The notes beneath the pieces are model-generated. The model was given only the letters and a program-made list of their open reading frames with translations, was not told the DNA's origin and made no database searches. Source: Clostridium sp. 'White wine YQ' (lineage in GTDB: Bacteria > Bacillota > Clostridia > Clostridiales > Clostridiaceae). Taken from it: a stretch of 64,000 nt of DNA. Below, in pieces: positions 46,154-55,254 of the stretch (positions within the stretch are counted from its first letter, which is position 1; every line of letters begins with the position of its first letter). The stretch spans positions 124,001-188,000 of the forward strand of contig NZ_JAQYUU010000001.1 in NCBI RefSeq assembly GCF_028728205.1. The letters are read 5' to 3'. A program made the position numbers and the translations under genes.

Positions 46154-46236
46154 AATTTTTCCCCCTAAAATTTTAATTTTATAATTGAATATCAAATTTA
46201 TATGAAAAGCGCGCCTTTTTCATAACTTGGTAAATA

Positions 46237-46791
46237 TTACTCGGGTTTTAATTCACTAGGTTTAGCTTTTTTTTGTTCTTTATATATTCTATATATTTCT
46301 GTTCCAGTAACTAAGAAAAACAAAAGCCATATACCTATTACTGAAGGTAATCCTTTTATTTTTAATAATAGAAATCCAAGTAATGGAATTCTAAAAGAAT
46401 ATTTTCCAACTATCATACTTGAAGAAATTGAAATATCGTCTTTGGCATTGTTACTATCACCTTTAGTTGTAAATAGAAGATTCCCCTTAGGGTCTTTATT
46501 AACTTCTGTTATTCTATGGGTTGCTAGAAAGTTTCCACCATACATGTAGGTTATTACATCTCCTACTTTAAGATTGGTAGTATCAACTTTTTTATCAATT
46601 ATTAGGTCACCAGGATTAAATGCTGGCTTCATACTTCCAGAGAGAACAGATAGCCATGAATATGACCCAATGGATGTAAGATTACCAGGTTTTCCTTTTG
46701 ATTGTATGTTGCTATAAGCTGCAACTATTACTAAAATAAAAAGTAATGCAATTACTATGTTTGATAAATACTTGAATATCTTCTTTTTCAT
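46237..46791 (-). CDS. sipW: SipW-type signal peptidase I, operon-leading copy
   Basis: It has an N-terminal helix, LSVLSGSMKPAFNPGDLII with the catalytic serine, LATHRITEV with the catalytic histidine, FTTKGDSNNAKDD and a hydrophobic C-terminal helix followed by a Lys-rich tail (EQKKAKPSELKPE). The 184 residues match the ER-type group. AAGGGGGG precedes the ATG. It is the first gene of the matrix operon and should process the four or five exported proteins behind it. Confidence 0.92.
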   Translation of the reverse strand: MKKKIFKYLSNIVIALLFILVIVAAYSNIQSKGKPGNLTSIGSYSWLSVLSGSMKPAFNPGDLIIDKKVDTTNLKVGDVITYMYGGNFLATHRITEVNKDPKGNLLFTTKGDSNNAKDDISISSSMIVGKYSFRIPLLGFLLLKIKGLPSVIGIWLLFFLVTGTEIYRIYKEQKKAKPSELKPE

Positions 46792-47074
46792 CTTATGCCC
46801 CCCTTAAATTTATTCACAAATTTTTAAAAATAGTGTTAAATACTAGTTAAACTTTAATTTTTAAGAAAATATATAAAATTTTAACTAAGTTACAATTTTA
46901 TATATATTTGCTTATTTGGATACATATTACAATTTATTTTTAAATTTAAATAAATTTTAGTTATTATTTTTAATTAAGGGGTTCTAAGGATACTCTTTTT
47001 TTCAGTGTAAACTTATGATAAAATAAGAACAAAAGTTCGATTGAGAGTAATTTTAAACCGGAAAAGGTGAGTAT

Positions 47075-48211
47075 ATGAATAGGATAAAAATTATACATGC
47101 AGCAGATTTCCATTTTGATTCTCCATTCAAAGAATTATCTAGTTCTTATGGAGAAAAGAGAAATGAAGATATAAAGAAGAGTTTTAAAAAGATTATAAAT
47201 TTAGCCAATGAAGAATGTGTACAAATTCTTCTTCTCTGTGGAGATATATTTGATAATTCTTCAATAAAGAAATCAACCTTAGAATTTTTAAAAAGTGAGA
47301 TAGAAACATTAAATAATACAAAAGTATTTATAGCAGCAGGAAATCATGATCCATTAAGTGATAAAAGTTTTTATAAAGTTTTTAATTGGCCTAAAAATGT
47401 ATTTATCTTTTCAAAAGAATTAGAATATGTAGTTCTAGAAGATATTAAGACTGTTGTCTACGGATATTCATTTGGTTCAAATTATGAGAATACATCACTG
47501 TTAAAAAACTTTAATATTCCACAAATATATAAGGGATATATTAATATAATGGCACTTCATGGTGAAGTTACCTCCTCTACAGGAAATGAATATAACCCTA
47601 TTACTATTAATGAAATAGGAAAGAGTGGTTTAAACTATTTAGCCTTAGGACATAGGCATGGCTTTTCAGGTATAAAAAGGGAAGATGATACATTCTATGC
47701 TTATTCAGGATGCCCAGAAGGAAGAGGATTTGATGAAACGGGAGAAAAGGGAATAATTTTTGGTGAAGTGTATAAGGATGGTGTGAATCTTAACTTTTTA
47801 CCATTATGTGAAAGAACATATAATTCAATAGAAGTAGATATTAGCAATTGCACTAACCAAGAACAAGTAATTAATTCAATATTATTTTCTCTAAAAGATG
47901 AAGATACAGATAGAAACTTTTACAAGGTAATTTTAACTGGTTATATTAACGGTGAAATGCCTATAAAAATTAAAACCATTGAGTATAGGGTTAAAGATAG
48001 GTTATATTATATTAAAATAAAGGACGAAACAAGAGTTAATTTAGATATTGATATTATAAAGAAGGAAAATTCCTTAAGAGGAATTTATTATAGAAAAGTA
48101 GCTGAAAGGTTATTAGATGCAACTGAGGAAGAAAAAATTTATCTTGAGGAAGCTCTTAAGATAGGTTTAGAGGCGTTAATGGAAGAGGAAGTGAAGGGTA
48201 ATGATTATTAA
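47075..48211 (+). CDS. SbcD-like DNA repair metallophosphoesterase (YhaO-like)
   Basis: A calcineurin-like phosphoesterase expected to act as the nuclease of an SbcCD/Rad50-Mre11-like complex. Metal-binding motifs in order are HAADFHFDSPF, LLCGDIFDN, AAGNHDP, MALHGE and LGHRHG. Its 378 residues agree with YhaO of Bacillus rather than the longer classical SbcD. GAAAAGGTGA precedes the ATG. It overlaps the ATPase gene by 11 bases. Confidence 0.88.
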   Translation: MNRIKIIHAADFHFDSPFKELSSSYGEKRNEDIKKSFKKIINLANEECVQILLLCGDIFDNSSIKKSTLEFLKSEIETLNNTKVFIAAGNHDPLSDKSFYKVFNWPKNVFIFSKELEYVVLEDIKTVVYGYSFGSNYENTSLLKNFNIPQIYKGYINIMALHGEVTSSTGNEYNPITINEIGKSGLNYLALGHRHGFSGIKREDDTFYAYSGCPEGRGFDETGEKGIIFGEVYKDGVNLNFLPLCERTYNSIEVDISNCTNQEQVINSILFSLKDEDTDRNFYKVILTGYINGEMPIKIKTIEYRVKDRLYYIKIKDETRVNLDIDIIKKENSLRGIYYRKVAERLLDATEEEKIYLEEALKIGLEALMEEEVKGNDY

Positions 48212-50969
48212 AGACCTAAAAATCAAGAGATTTGGGAATTTGAAAAATAAAGAATTAAGCTTTAAAGCAGGAATTAATATAGTTTATGGAGGAAACGAAG
48301 CAGGAAAGAGCACTCTTCAAAATTTCATAAAAGTTTGGCTTTACGGTATATCAACAAAAAGAAACAAGTCTTTAAGAGATAATTTAAGAACTAGATATGC
48401 GATATATAATTCTGAAAGATCTCAAGGAGAACTTTTAGTTAATAATAAAAATGAAGATTTGAGAATAATAAGATCCTTCGGGAGTACAAAGAAGGAAGAT
48501 AACTCTAATATTATAGATGAAATATCAGGAAGTAAGGTAAGTGAAATAAGCTTGGATGAACCAGGAAAGGATCTTTTTAATATTAGCCTTAGTTCATTTG
48601 AAAACACACTTTTTATTAAAGGGTTAGGAACATATGTAAGTTCTTCTAAGGATGATGAAGTTATGCATAGATTAACCAATAGTTTCGAAAGCGGAGAAGA
48701 AGGGGTATCCTATTTCAAGGCAATTGCTAAATTAGAGTTACTACGAAAGTCAATAATAACAACAAGAGGGAATGGAGAATTAGATAAATTTAAGGAAATT
48801 AAAGATAAGTTAATAGAAGAAAGAGAAGATTTTCTTATTACCTCAAATAAAAATATAGAAGATGAAAGTAGATTAATAGATATAAAAAAAGAAAAGGAAG
48901 AAACAGAATTAAAATTAAAAAAGTTAGATTTCTATAAAAAACATATTAAAAAAATGAAGTTGCAGAAGGAATATAAAGATATTCTAGAATATTTAAGAAA
49001 AAGTCAGGAACTAAAAAAGTTAGCAGAAGGCATTGAAGGAGAACTCAAATCAGAAGAAGGCTTATTAGATAGAGAAAAAGTTGAGGCTATAAAAGAAGAT
49101 GTAGCAGTATTATTAAGTTTTAATGAGGTTATTGAAAGTAAATTAGAAGAAGAACAAGAGATAGAAAAGGAAAGAAAAAGCATAGAAGAAATACTAGAAG
49201 ACAATAAAATTATAATAGAATTAGGAAACGACTTAGAGGAAAAAACATTAAAGTTATATAAGGAAATAGAAGTTAATAAAAGTAAGATCCTAGTATATGA
49301 AGAGAATATAAAAGAGATTGATGGGTTAAAAAGCCGTTTGAATGAAATTAAACTTTCATTAGGTAAAGGGGTTAATATTGAAGGTTATGAAGATGACATA
49401 GATAGTACTATTAAAGAGTATGAAGAATTGCTTTTTATGTTAAAAGATAAAATCAATTATAGACATAAAGAGGATTTAACTAAGGAAATTAAGAAAAAAA
49501 AGAATAGTAATTTTATCATTACTTTGTTGATTATTTTGGGTATTACTTCTTCAATTGCGCTAGCATTTGTTAAACCAAGCTTTTCTATAATACCTCTATT
49601 TTTTGTTGGCTTTCTTTTAAATATAAGATTTAAGTTATCAAAAGACATTGAGAACTTAACAGATGATAAATATAGTAAAGAAAGATTAAAAGAGATAGAG
49701 GAGAAAATTATAGATAAAGAAAATAAGTTAAATGAATATGTAAACATGCTTAAGTTTTCCTCACTAGAGGAATTAGGTGTGTCTTTAAGAAAATATAAAA
49801 GGCATAAAGAAGAAATAAGAGTACTAGGTGACTTAATAAAAGAGAGAGAAGAAAAAAGTTATAATGGGGAGATAAGTGAAATAAGAACTAGATATTTAGA
49901 AGATAATAAGATGCTAAATACTATTTTTGGTTATGCAGGGTGTGATAGCTTAGAAGCGCTACTATTAAAGATTAAAGACTTAAAGGAAGTCTTATCTAGA
50001 GAAAAAATTGTGAATGCAAGGTGGAAAGATTATAGTGAAAATCTAAAATCTCTTAATAATGAAAAAGAGAGAAAAGAGAAAAATTTATACGATAAGTTAG
50101 AGGTGATAGGTTTTCAAGACATTCCACTAAATAATTTAAATTTAGAATTAGATAAGATATTAGATAAATTAAAAGAAAAAGATCAGGTACAAGCCTCGCT
50201 AAAATCAGTAGAAGAAACATATAAGGTTCTTCTTAAGGATAGGGATTTAGAAAATATAAATAAAGAGCTTGAGTATATTATTAATGACAATTTAGATTAT
50301 TCCTTTGAGACAGAAGAAGAGGTTGATTTTGAAATTAAACAAACAAATTTAAAACTTATAAATATTGAGAAGGAGCTTAAAGATGTAGAAAACTCAATAT
50401 ATAATAGGTTTTTAGGTAAGAGAAGTTTAATTACCATAGAGGGAGATTTACAGGAAACACTAGATAATATTAACGAACTTTCATTAAGATTGAAGGGAGT
50501 AGAGCTATCTATTGAATTATTAGAGGAATCCTTTAAAGAACTTCAGAAAAATATGGGACCTGTATTAAATGAGAAGGTATCTTATTATTTTTCGAAGTTA
50601 ACATCAGGTAAATACAAAGAAGTAAAGGTATCACAGAATTATGAACTTGTAGTTGTTCAGGATAAAGGCGATATCTTAAGTGGAGAATTATTAAGTAATG
50701 GAGCTTGGGATCAAGTATATCTCTCATTAAGATTAGCGCTTGTTGATATGCTTTTTAAAGAAGAAAAGGTACCTTTAATTTTTGATGATGCTTTTGTTCA
50801 ATATGATGATAATAGACTTAAGAATGTGCTTGAGGTATTAAGTGAAATTAGTTATAAAAGACAGATAATTTTATTTAGCTGCCAAAAGAGAGAAGTAGAG
50901 ATATTAAAAAACATGGCACCTAAAATAGAGACATTAAATACCGAAATGCAAGTGATAGAACTGATATAG
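48201..50969 (+). CDS. SbcC/Rad50-like AAA ATPase with central membrane segments (YhaN-like)
   Basis: A 922-residue SMC-like ATPase, partner of the upstream nuclease. Walker A is GGNEAGKST at residues 30-38. Long coiled coils follow (about 190-420 and 490-790), interrupted by two hydrophobic helices (about 433-475) as in YhaN. The C-terminal ABC part has the signature-like LLSNGAWDQVYLSLRLAL and Walker B VPLIFDDAFVQYDDNR. Classical SbcC has a zinc hook instead; I see no CxxC at the tip. It probably acts at the membrane in DNA end processing. Confidence 0.87.
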   Translation: MIIKDLKIKRFGNLKNKELSFKAGINIVYGGNEAGKSTLQNFIKVWLYGISTKRNKSLRDNLRTRYAIYNSERSQGELLVNNKNEDLRIIRSFGSTKKEDNSNIIDEISGSKVSEISLDEPGKDLFNISLSSFENTLFIKGLGTYVSSSKDDEVMHRLTNSFESGEEGVSYFKAIAKLELLRKSIITTRGNGELDKFKEIKDKLIEEREDFLITSNKNIEDESRLIDIKKEKEETELKLKKLDFYKKHIKKMKLQKEYKDILEYLRKSQELKKLAEGIEGELKSEEGLLDREKVEAIKEDVAVLLSFNEVIESKLEEEQEIEKERKSIEEILEDNKIIIELGNDLEEKTLKLYKEIEVNKSKILVYEENIKEIDGLKSRLNEIKLSLGKGVNIEGYEDDIDSTIKEYEELLFMLKDKINYRHKEDLTKEIKKKKNSNFIITLLIILGITSSIALAFVKPSFSIIPLFFVGFLLNIRFKLSKDIENLTDDKYSKERLKEIEEKIIDKENKLNEYVNMLKFSSLEELGVSLRKYKRHKEEIRVLGDLIKEREEKSYNGEISEIRTRYLEDNKMLNTIFGYAGCDSLEALLLKIKDLKEVLSREKIVNARWKDYSENLKSLNNEKERKEKNLYDKLEVIGFQDIPLNNLNLELDKILDKLKEKDQVQASLKSVEETYKVLLKDRDLENINKELEYIINDNLDYSFETEEEVDFEIKQTNLKLINIEKELKDVENSIYNRFLGKRSLITIEGDLQETLDNINELSLRLKGVELSIELLEESFKELQKNMGPVLNEKVSYYFSKLTSGKYKEVKVSQNYELVVVQDKGDILSGELLSNGAWDQVYLSLRLALVDMLFKEEKVPLIFDDAFVQYDDNRLKNVLEVLSEISYKRQIILFSCQKREVEILKNMAPKIETLNTEMQVIELI

Positions 50970-51068
50970 AGTTTTTTATAGGAAACTTAATTTATTCTTG
51001 TTTGAAAATGTCGGTTTCTGGTCATTTTCAGGCATGAATGAATTATTAGTTGACCTTAAAACTCTATA
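50965..51068. repeat. 104 bp palindromic repeat, copy A
   Basis: First of the tandem copies directly after the YhaN-like gene; its first five bases include the TAG stop. The ends TATAGAGTTTT and AAAACTCTATA are a perfect 11 bp inverted repeat. The centre has GAAAATG with CATTTTC, and the arms between them also pair imperfectly. It shares its last two bases with copy B. Confidence 0.9.
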
Positions 51069-51170
51069 TAGAGTTTTTTATAGGAAACTTAATTTATTCT
51101 TGATTGAAAATGTCGGTTTCTGGACATTTTCAGGCATGAATGAATTATTAGTTGAACTTAAAACTCTATA
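51067..51170. repeat. 104 bp palindromic repeat, copy B
   Basis: Nearly identical to copy A. The apical stem here is 9 bp perfect (GAAAATGTC with GACATTTTC, loop GGTTTCTG). The repeat period is 102 bp. Confidence 0.92.
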
Positions 51171-51199
51171 TAGAGTTTTTTATAGGAAACTTAATTTAT
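51169..51199. repeat. Truncated copy C of the palindromic repeat
   Basis: Only the first about 31 bases of the unit are present. It breaks off exactly where the next terminator hairpin begins. Confidence 0.85.
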
Positions 51200-51245
51200 A
51201 AAGGGAATCTTAAATATAGATATATATTTAAGATTCCCTTTATTT
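51200..51245 (+). terminator. Strong hairpin terminator
   Basis: A perfect 19 bp stem (51200-51218 with 51223-51241) with the four-base loop GATA, followed by a T-rich tail. It probably ends the YhaO-YhaN transcript after the repeats. Confidence 0.85.
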
Positions 51246-51364
51246 TATTAATAATTAGCATGTTGTACATAGAAGTTATGAAATTGATAACTGTAAATGT
51301 AACATTAGGAAAAATATTGAATATTTTAATAAGAGAGTAGTATTAATAAAATTAAGGAGAAATC

Positions 51365-51922
51365 ATGGATTTAAGGGGAAGCAAAACTGAAAGAAACTTA
51401 CTTAAAACTTTTGCTGGGGAGTCTAGAGCCAACACAAAATATACAATTTATTCTGAAATAGCAATACAAGAAGAATTATTGTGGATAGCAGAGATATTTA
51501 AAGAAACTGCTCATAATGAATTGGCACATGCCAGAGAAGTATATAGGAGATACTTAGAACTAGCTAAAGATACAAAAAGTAATTTATTAGATGCAATAGG
51601 AGGAGAAACAGAAGAAACTAAAAGTCTTTATAAAGAATTTGAAAAAGATGCAAGAGAAGAAGGCTTTGATAGAGTAGCTGATTTCTATAAAGAGCTTAGA
51701 GAAGTTGAAGCAAGTCATCAGAAGAGATATACAGAACTTTATAACCAGCTTAATTCTGATAATTTTTTTGAAGCGGATGGAGATAAGTTATGGAAATGCA
51801 TGAATTGCGGATATATTCACGAAGGCAATGAAGCTCCAAGAGTTTGTCCACTATGTAAATATCCTCAAGGATACTTTAAGCTATATTGTGATCCTTTGTC
51901 AGAAAATGAGTATAAAGATTAA
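51365..51922 (+). CDS. Rubrerythrin
   Basis: Rubrerythrin reduces hydrogen peroxide in anaerobes using a di-iron site and a rubredoxin-like iron centre. The four-helix part has FAGESRANTKY, ETAHNELAHA and EVEASHQKRY with the iron-binding Glu and His residues. The C-terminal rubredoxin part has CMNCGY and CPLCKYP. Length of 185 residues is normal. AAGGAG precedes the ATG. It follows the repeat cluster and probably has its own promoter in 51250-51350. Confidence 0.95.
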   Translation: MDLRGSKTERNLLKTFAGESRANTKYTIYSEIAIQEELLWIAEIFKETAHNELAHAREVYRRYLELAKDTKSNLLDAIGGETEETKSLYKEFEKDAREEGFDRVADFYKELREVEASHQKRYTELYNQLNSDNFFEADGDKLWKCMNCGYIHEGNEAPRVCPLCKYPQGYFKLYCDPLSENEYKD

Positions 51923-51940
51923 TTTTAAGAGGTGAAAAGT

Positions 51941-52114
51941 ATGTATTTTAACTATCCAGAAGAATATTTTCTTCCTGTTATTAGAGAAGAAATAATAGAT
52001 ATAGAGGATGGTATAATTTCTAACGGAGCAAGGGAAATTAATACTAAGACAAATATTTATTGTGATATAGATGAAGAGTATGTGGACAATTTTCTAAAAT
52101 CATATACATTATAA
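51941..52114 (+). CDS. Small protein of unknown function (57 residues)
   Basis: An acidic small protein (FNYPEEYFLPVIREEIIDIEDG) with no domain I recognise. ATG 51941 follows AAGAGGTGA with good spacing and is preferred over GTG 51932. It starts 18 bases after rubrerythrin, so the two are probably cotranscribed. Confidence 0.6.
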   Translation: MYFNYPEEYFLPVIREEIIDIEDGIISNGAREINTKTNIYCDIDEEYVDNFLKSYTL

Positions 52115-52191
52115 ATTGAAAATAGTATATATAAGCATAAAATCCCTTAGCATTAATATAAATTATAGAAAGCAGTACAAATGGTGATGGT

Positions 52192-52650
52192 ATGGGATAT
52201 AATGAAATAATAGGCTCCTATTATCAAGAAATTACTAATCTAGTTATATTAATGGAGAAGTACGTAAATTCATATAGATTATTAGTAGGAGCAGCAGGTG
52301 AATTAAATAATATTGCACTTGCAAAAAAAACTGATGTAAGGAAAGCACTTAAAAGAGCAGATAAGTTAGGAGATTTAATAGATGAAATATTAAAAATTCT
52401 AGAATGTACTGAATACACATACTTAAATTTTGTGAAGATTAAGAGTGATATATTGGTAATGAAAACGGAAAAAGATCTTATACTAACTGAGATAGATAAT
52501 GAACTTTTATTTCAAAATAGTAAAAGATTTGATGGAAAAGATGGTAAATTTGATAGAAAATTAGACGAGGAATTTAGAGAAGAAGAGAGAACAGATTTTG
52601 ATGGTGAATTTCCTACAGGATTTATTGAAGAAATAAAAGATAAAGAGTAG
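52192..52650 (+). CDS. Helical protein of unknown function (152 residues)
   Basis: Largely helical and highly charged. Residues 1-100 look like a coiled-coil or helical bundle. The C-terminal part has repeated Asp/Glu/Lys/Phe units (KRFDGKDGKFDRKLDEEFREE, then RTDFDGEFPTG). No family recognised. The ribosome site GGTGATGGT before the ATG is moderate. It ends at a strong bidirectional terminator. Confidence 0.65.
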   Translation: MGYNEIIGSYYQEITNLVILMEKYVNSYRLLVGAAGELNNIALAKKTDVRKALKRADKLGDLIDEILKILECTEYTYLNFVKIKSDILVMKTEKDLILTEIDNELLFQNSKRFDGKDGKFDRKLDEEFREEERTDFDGEFPTGFIEEIKDKE

Positions 52651-52665
52651 TAAGTTTAGGTAAGT

Positions 52666-52703
52666 ATTAAAAGGGATCCAGTTTATACTGAATCCCTTTT
52701 AAT
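52666..52703. terminator. Bidirectional terminator
   Basis: A 17 bp stem with one mismatch (52666-52682 with 52687-52703) and loop TTAT lies between the convergent helical-protein gene and pssA. The outer arms are AT-rich on both sides. Confidence 0.88.
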
Positions 52704-52714
52704 ATAAGATAAAA

Positions 52715-53236
52715 TTATACTTTTTTTAGCTTAAACGTACTAATCATTAAGTAAGATAAAATAATCATTATTACAACTGGTATAAATACCGAAGTTTTAT
52801 TATTTACAGTTACTAAAACAAAAAGTGCAACTACTGCTCCAGCAATTGTTATTGGAACCCCTGTAAAAACCCCATCAAATGTTGAGGCATTATATCTTGC
52901 TAATCTAAATGCTCCACATATAGGGAATAAAATAACGCATATATAACCTAATACTCCATAAGGACCTAAGTCTTGGAATCCATATAATACGAAAGTAAGT
53001 ATTGAAGGTGCTACACCAAAGGAAACTAAATCAGCCAATGAATCTAATTCCTTGCCAAGGTCAGAAGAAACATTTAAAAAACGAGCAATCCTTCCATCAT
53101 ATCTATCTATTAAACCAGCAACAATTATAAAAATGGCTGCTAAAAAATAGTTATCGTTATATGTTGCAATAATTGATAGTAATCCAAAAGCAAGGTTAGC
53201 AAAAGTAAACAAGTTAGGTATGCTGCTTTTTCTCAT
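52715..53236 (-). CDS. pssA: CDP-diacylglycerol-serine O-phosphatidyltransferase
   Basis: PssA makes phosphatidylserine from CDP-diacylglycerol and serine at the membrane. The CDP-alcohol phosphatidyltransferase motif DG(x2)AR(x8)G(x3)D(x3)D is complete in YDGRIARFLNVSSDLGKELDSLAD. The N-terminal SSIPNLFTFANLAFGLLSI is typical of the Bacillus-type enzyme. About five to six membrane helices, 173 residues. AGGAGTGATTAT precedes the ATG. Confidence 0.93.
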   Translation of the reverse strand: MRKSSIPNLFTFANLAFGLLSIIATYNDNYFLAAIFIIVAGLIDRYDGRIARFLNVSSDLGKELDSLADLVSFGVAPSILTFVLYGFQDLGPYGVLGYICVILFPICGAFRLARYNASTFDGVFTGVPITIAGAVVALFVLVTVNNKTSVFIPVVIMIILSYLMISTFKLKKV

Positions 53237-53465
53237 ATAATCACTCCTAAAAAAAATAATTCACTAAAATATATAATCTAGAATATATAGACCAATATTT
53301 ATTATACTCTATGAAATCTAAAAAATTAAGAGGAAAATATAGATTATTTGCATAATTAATGTATTTATAAGGTAAATTTAAGAATACATTCGTAATATGA
53401 CGCAAATAATTGGTTAAAATATTAGAAATTTAGATTACATATATTTGTTTGAACTGGAGATTATC

Positions 53466-53494
53466 TCGACAACATTTGGTAATAGTGGTATAAT
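53466..53494 (+). promoter_or_regulatory. Sigma-A-type promoter of the lipid kinase gene
   Basis: TCGACA and TATAAT are separated by 17 bp, and the -10 lies 40 bases before the ATG at 53535. Confidence 0.65.
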
Positions 53495-53534
53495 CATTTT
53501 TGTTTCTCGTATAAATTAAGAGGAGGATATTTTC

Positions 53535-54413
53535 ATGAAAAAGGTTAAATTTATTTACAATCCCTTTTCAGGAGAAAATTTAATTCTTTCAGAATTAGAT
53601 AAAGTTATTTCAATACATCAAGAATTTGGTTACCAAGTTGTACCTTTTAGAATTGAAAAAGGGATTACTATAGATGAAGCATTAAATGATATTGATGAAT
53701 CTTTCTACTATATATTAGTAGCAGGCGGTGATGGAACTGTTGATTCATTGGTAAATGCCATGAAAGAAAGGAATATCGATATTCCTTTGGGAATTCTCCC
53801 AGTAGGAACAGCAAATGATTTTGCAAGATTTTTAGGATTACCACAGGATGTATCTACTTGTGTAAGACAAATATTATCTTCAAAACCAAAGGGTGTTGAT
53901 ATAGGAAAGATAAATAATAAATATTTTGTAAATGTTGCAAGTACAGGATTATTTACAGATGTATCTCAAAAAACTGATTTAAATCTTAAAAACACAATTG
54001 GTAAGCTTGCCTATTATCTTAAGGGATTAGAGCAGCTACCTAATTTTAGAAAGTTAAAGGTTAATATTAAGTCAAAGGAAGTTGAATATGATGGATATAT
54101 GTATCTATTATTAGTGTTCAATGGACAAACAGCAGGAAGTTTTAACCTAGCAACAAGTGCAGATATAATGGATGGATATTTGGATGTAATAATGTTCAAG
54201 GCTATAACAATTATAGATTTAATTCCGCTGTTCATAAAAGTATTGAGAGGGGAACATTTAGATAGCCCAAATGTTCTTTACTTTAAGACTGATAATCTTA
54301 TAATTGAATCACCTGAGGATATAGTAACAGATATTGATGGTGAAAGAGGTCCAGATTTTCCTCTAAATATTCAGTGTATAAAAAATGGAATTCAAGTTTT
54401 AGGAATAAAATAA
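53535..54413 (+). CDS. YegS/DagK family lipid kinase
   Basis: A soluble or membrane-associated lipid kinase, probably a diacylglycerol kinase. It has FIYNPFSGE at the N-terminus, VAGGDGTVDSLVNAM (the GGDGT nucleotide-binding motif), GILPVGTANDFARFLGL and the C-terminal DIDGERGPDFPL. 292 residues, normal for the family. AGGAGG precedes the ATG. It lies divergent from pssA, and both act on phospholipid precursors. Confidence 0.9.
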   Translation: MKKVKFIYNPFSGENLILSELDKVISIHQEFGYQVVPFRIEKGITIDEALNDIDESFYYILVAGGDGTVDSLVNAMKERNIDIPLGILPVGTANDFARFLGLPQDVSTCVRQILSSKPKGVDIGKINNKYFVNVASTGLFTDVSQKTDLNLKNTIGKLAYYLKGLEQLPNFRKLKVNIKSKEVEYDGYMYLLLVFNGQTAGSFNLATSADIMDGYLDVIMFKAITIIDLIPLFIKVLRGEHLDSPNVLYFKTDNLIIESPEDIVTDIDGERGPDFPLNIQCIKNGIQVLGIK

Positions 54414-54462
54414 TAAGAAACATAATAATTATAAGTAGTAGTAATAAACATTGGGAGAAGGT

Positions 54463-55149
54463 ATGCCAGAAGAATTTTTTCATTACTTAATATTGCTATT
54501 TATAATTATTTTTTTGTTTAGAATTCTTATGAAAATAAGAACTTCATGTCCAAGAAAACTTAAGATATATATGATTGTTTCATGCGTTTTTGCGTTATTA
54601 TCTTTTGTTTCACAGTTTTATATAGCATTAGGAAATAATCAGCAGTTTATAATTTATTTTAAATCATTAATATACTTAGATAATCTAGCTACAATCCTTT
54701 TTTCTATCTTGATTTTGTATATATTACTTAGAAAGGAAAAGCTAGAGTTTAACTTTGCATATGTTTTATTATCTTTATTCACTCTTTCATATATAGTCTA
54801 TATGTATATGGTAAAAGCATATGTGAAGGTAGATAATGATTATGGATTCATGGTGGTTTTGACTACAGATTTCATATATAGGATTACTTATGTATTGCTA
54901 ATGCTTATATTATCTTCAAGTATAATTATTTTTTTAGACTATAAGTATGCTGTAAGGGTTCCATTAATTTTATTATTAAGTATAACAATAGGAGTAATAT
55001 TAGAAAATATCTTATATTTATCTAATATACGGTTTTTTGCATATCCTATTATTAGCGAATTATTAGTGATTTTATTATTAAATTATTCTTTAAGTTTGTT
55101 TAAAGGACAAATAAAAGCAACAGGTACGCTTTTAAGGAAAAATCTTTAA
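54463..55149 (+). CDS. Polytopic membrane protein of unknown function
   Basis: About 228 residues, with seven to eight predicted hydrophobic segments and short charged loops. No motif that fixes a family. ATG 54463 follows GGAGAAGGT; the TTG at 54451 is less likely. It follows the lipid kinase gene by 49 bases and ends at a strong terminator, so the two are probably cotranscribed. Confidence 0.65.
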   Translation: MPEEFFHYLILLFIIIFLFRILMKIRTSCPRKLKIYMIVSCVFALLSFVSQFYIALGNNQQFIIYFKSLIYLDNLATILFSILILYILLRKEKLEFNFAYVLLSLFTLSYIVYMYMVKAYVKVDNDYGFMVVLTTDFIYRITYVLLMLILSSSIIIFLDYKYAVRVPLILLLSITIGVILENILYLSNIRFFAYPIISELLVILLLNYSLSLFKGQIKATGTLLRKNL

Positions 55150-55173
55150 TTAACATTGTTAAATATGTTCGAT

Positions 55174-55216
55174 AATGGAGAGTATATATAGTGAGTATAT
55201 ATACTCTCCATTTTTT
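55174..55216 (+). terminator. Rho-independent terminator
   Basis: A perfect 17 bp stem (55174-55190 with 55196-55212), loop GTGAG, then T residues. Confidence 0.9.
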
Positions 55217-55254
55217 ATTAAGTTTCTATCAGGATGACTAAAGAAGGTGAAATT

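Noticed and set aside
50965..51199. CRISPR-like tandem repeat
   Set aside because: The units are contiguous 104-base palindromes with no unique spacers, only two and a fraction copies, and no cas genes nearby.
50998..51340. Short plus-strand ORFs across the palindromic repeats (62-67 residues)
   Set aside because: They exist only because the repeat is open in one frame; they have no ribosome site and repeat the same peptide twice.
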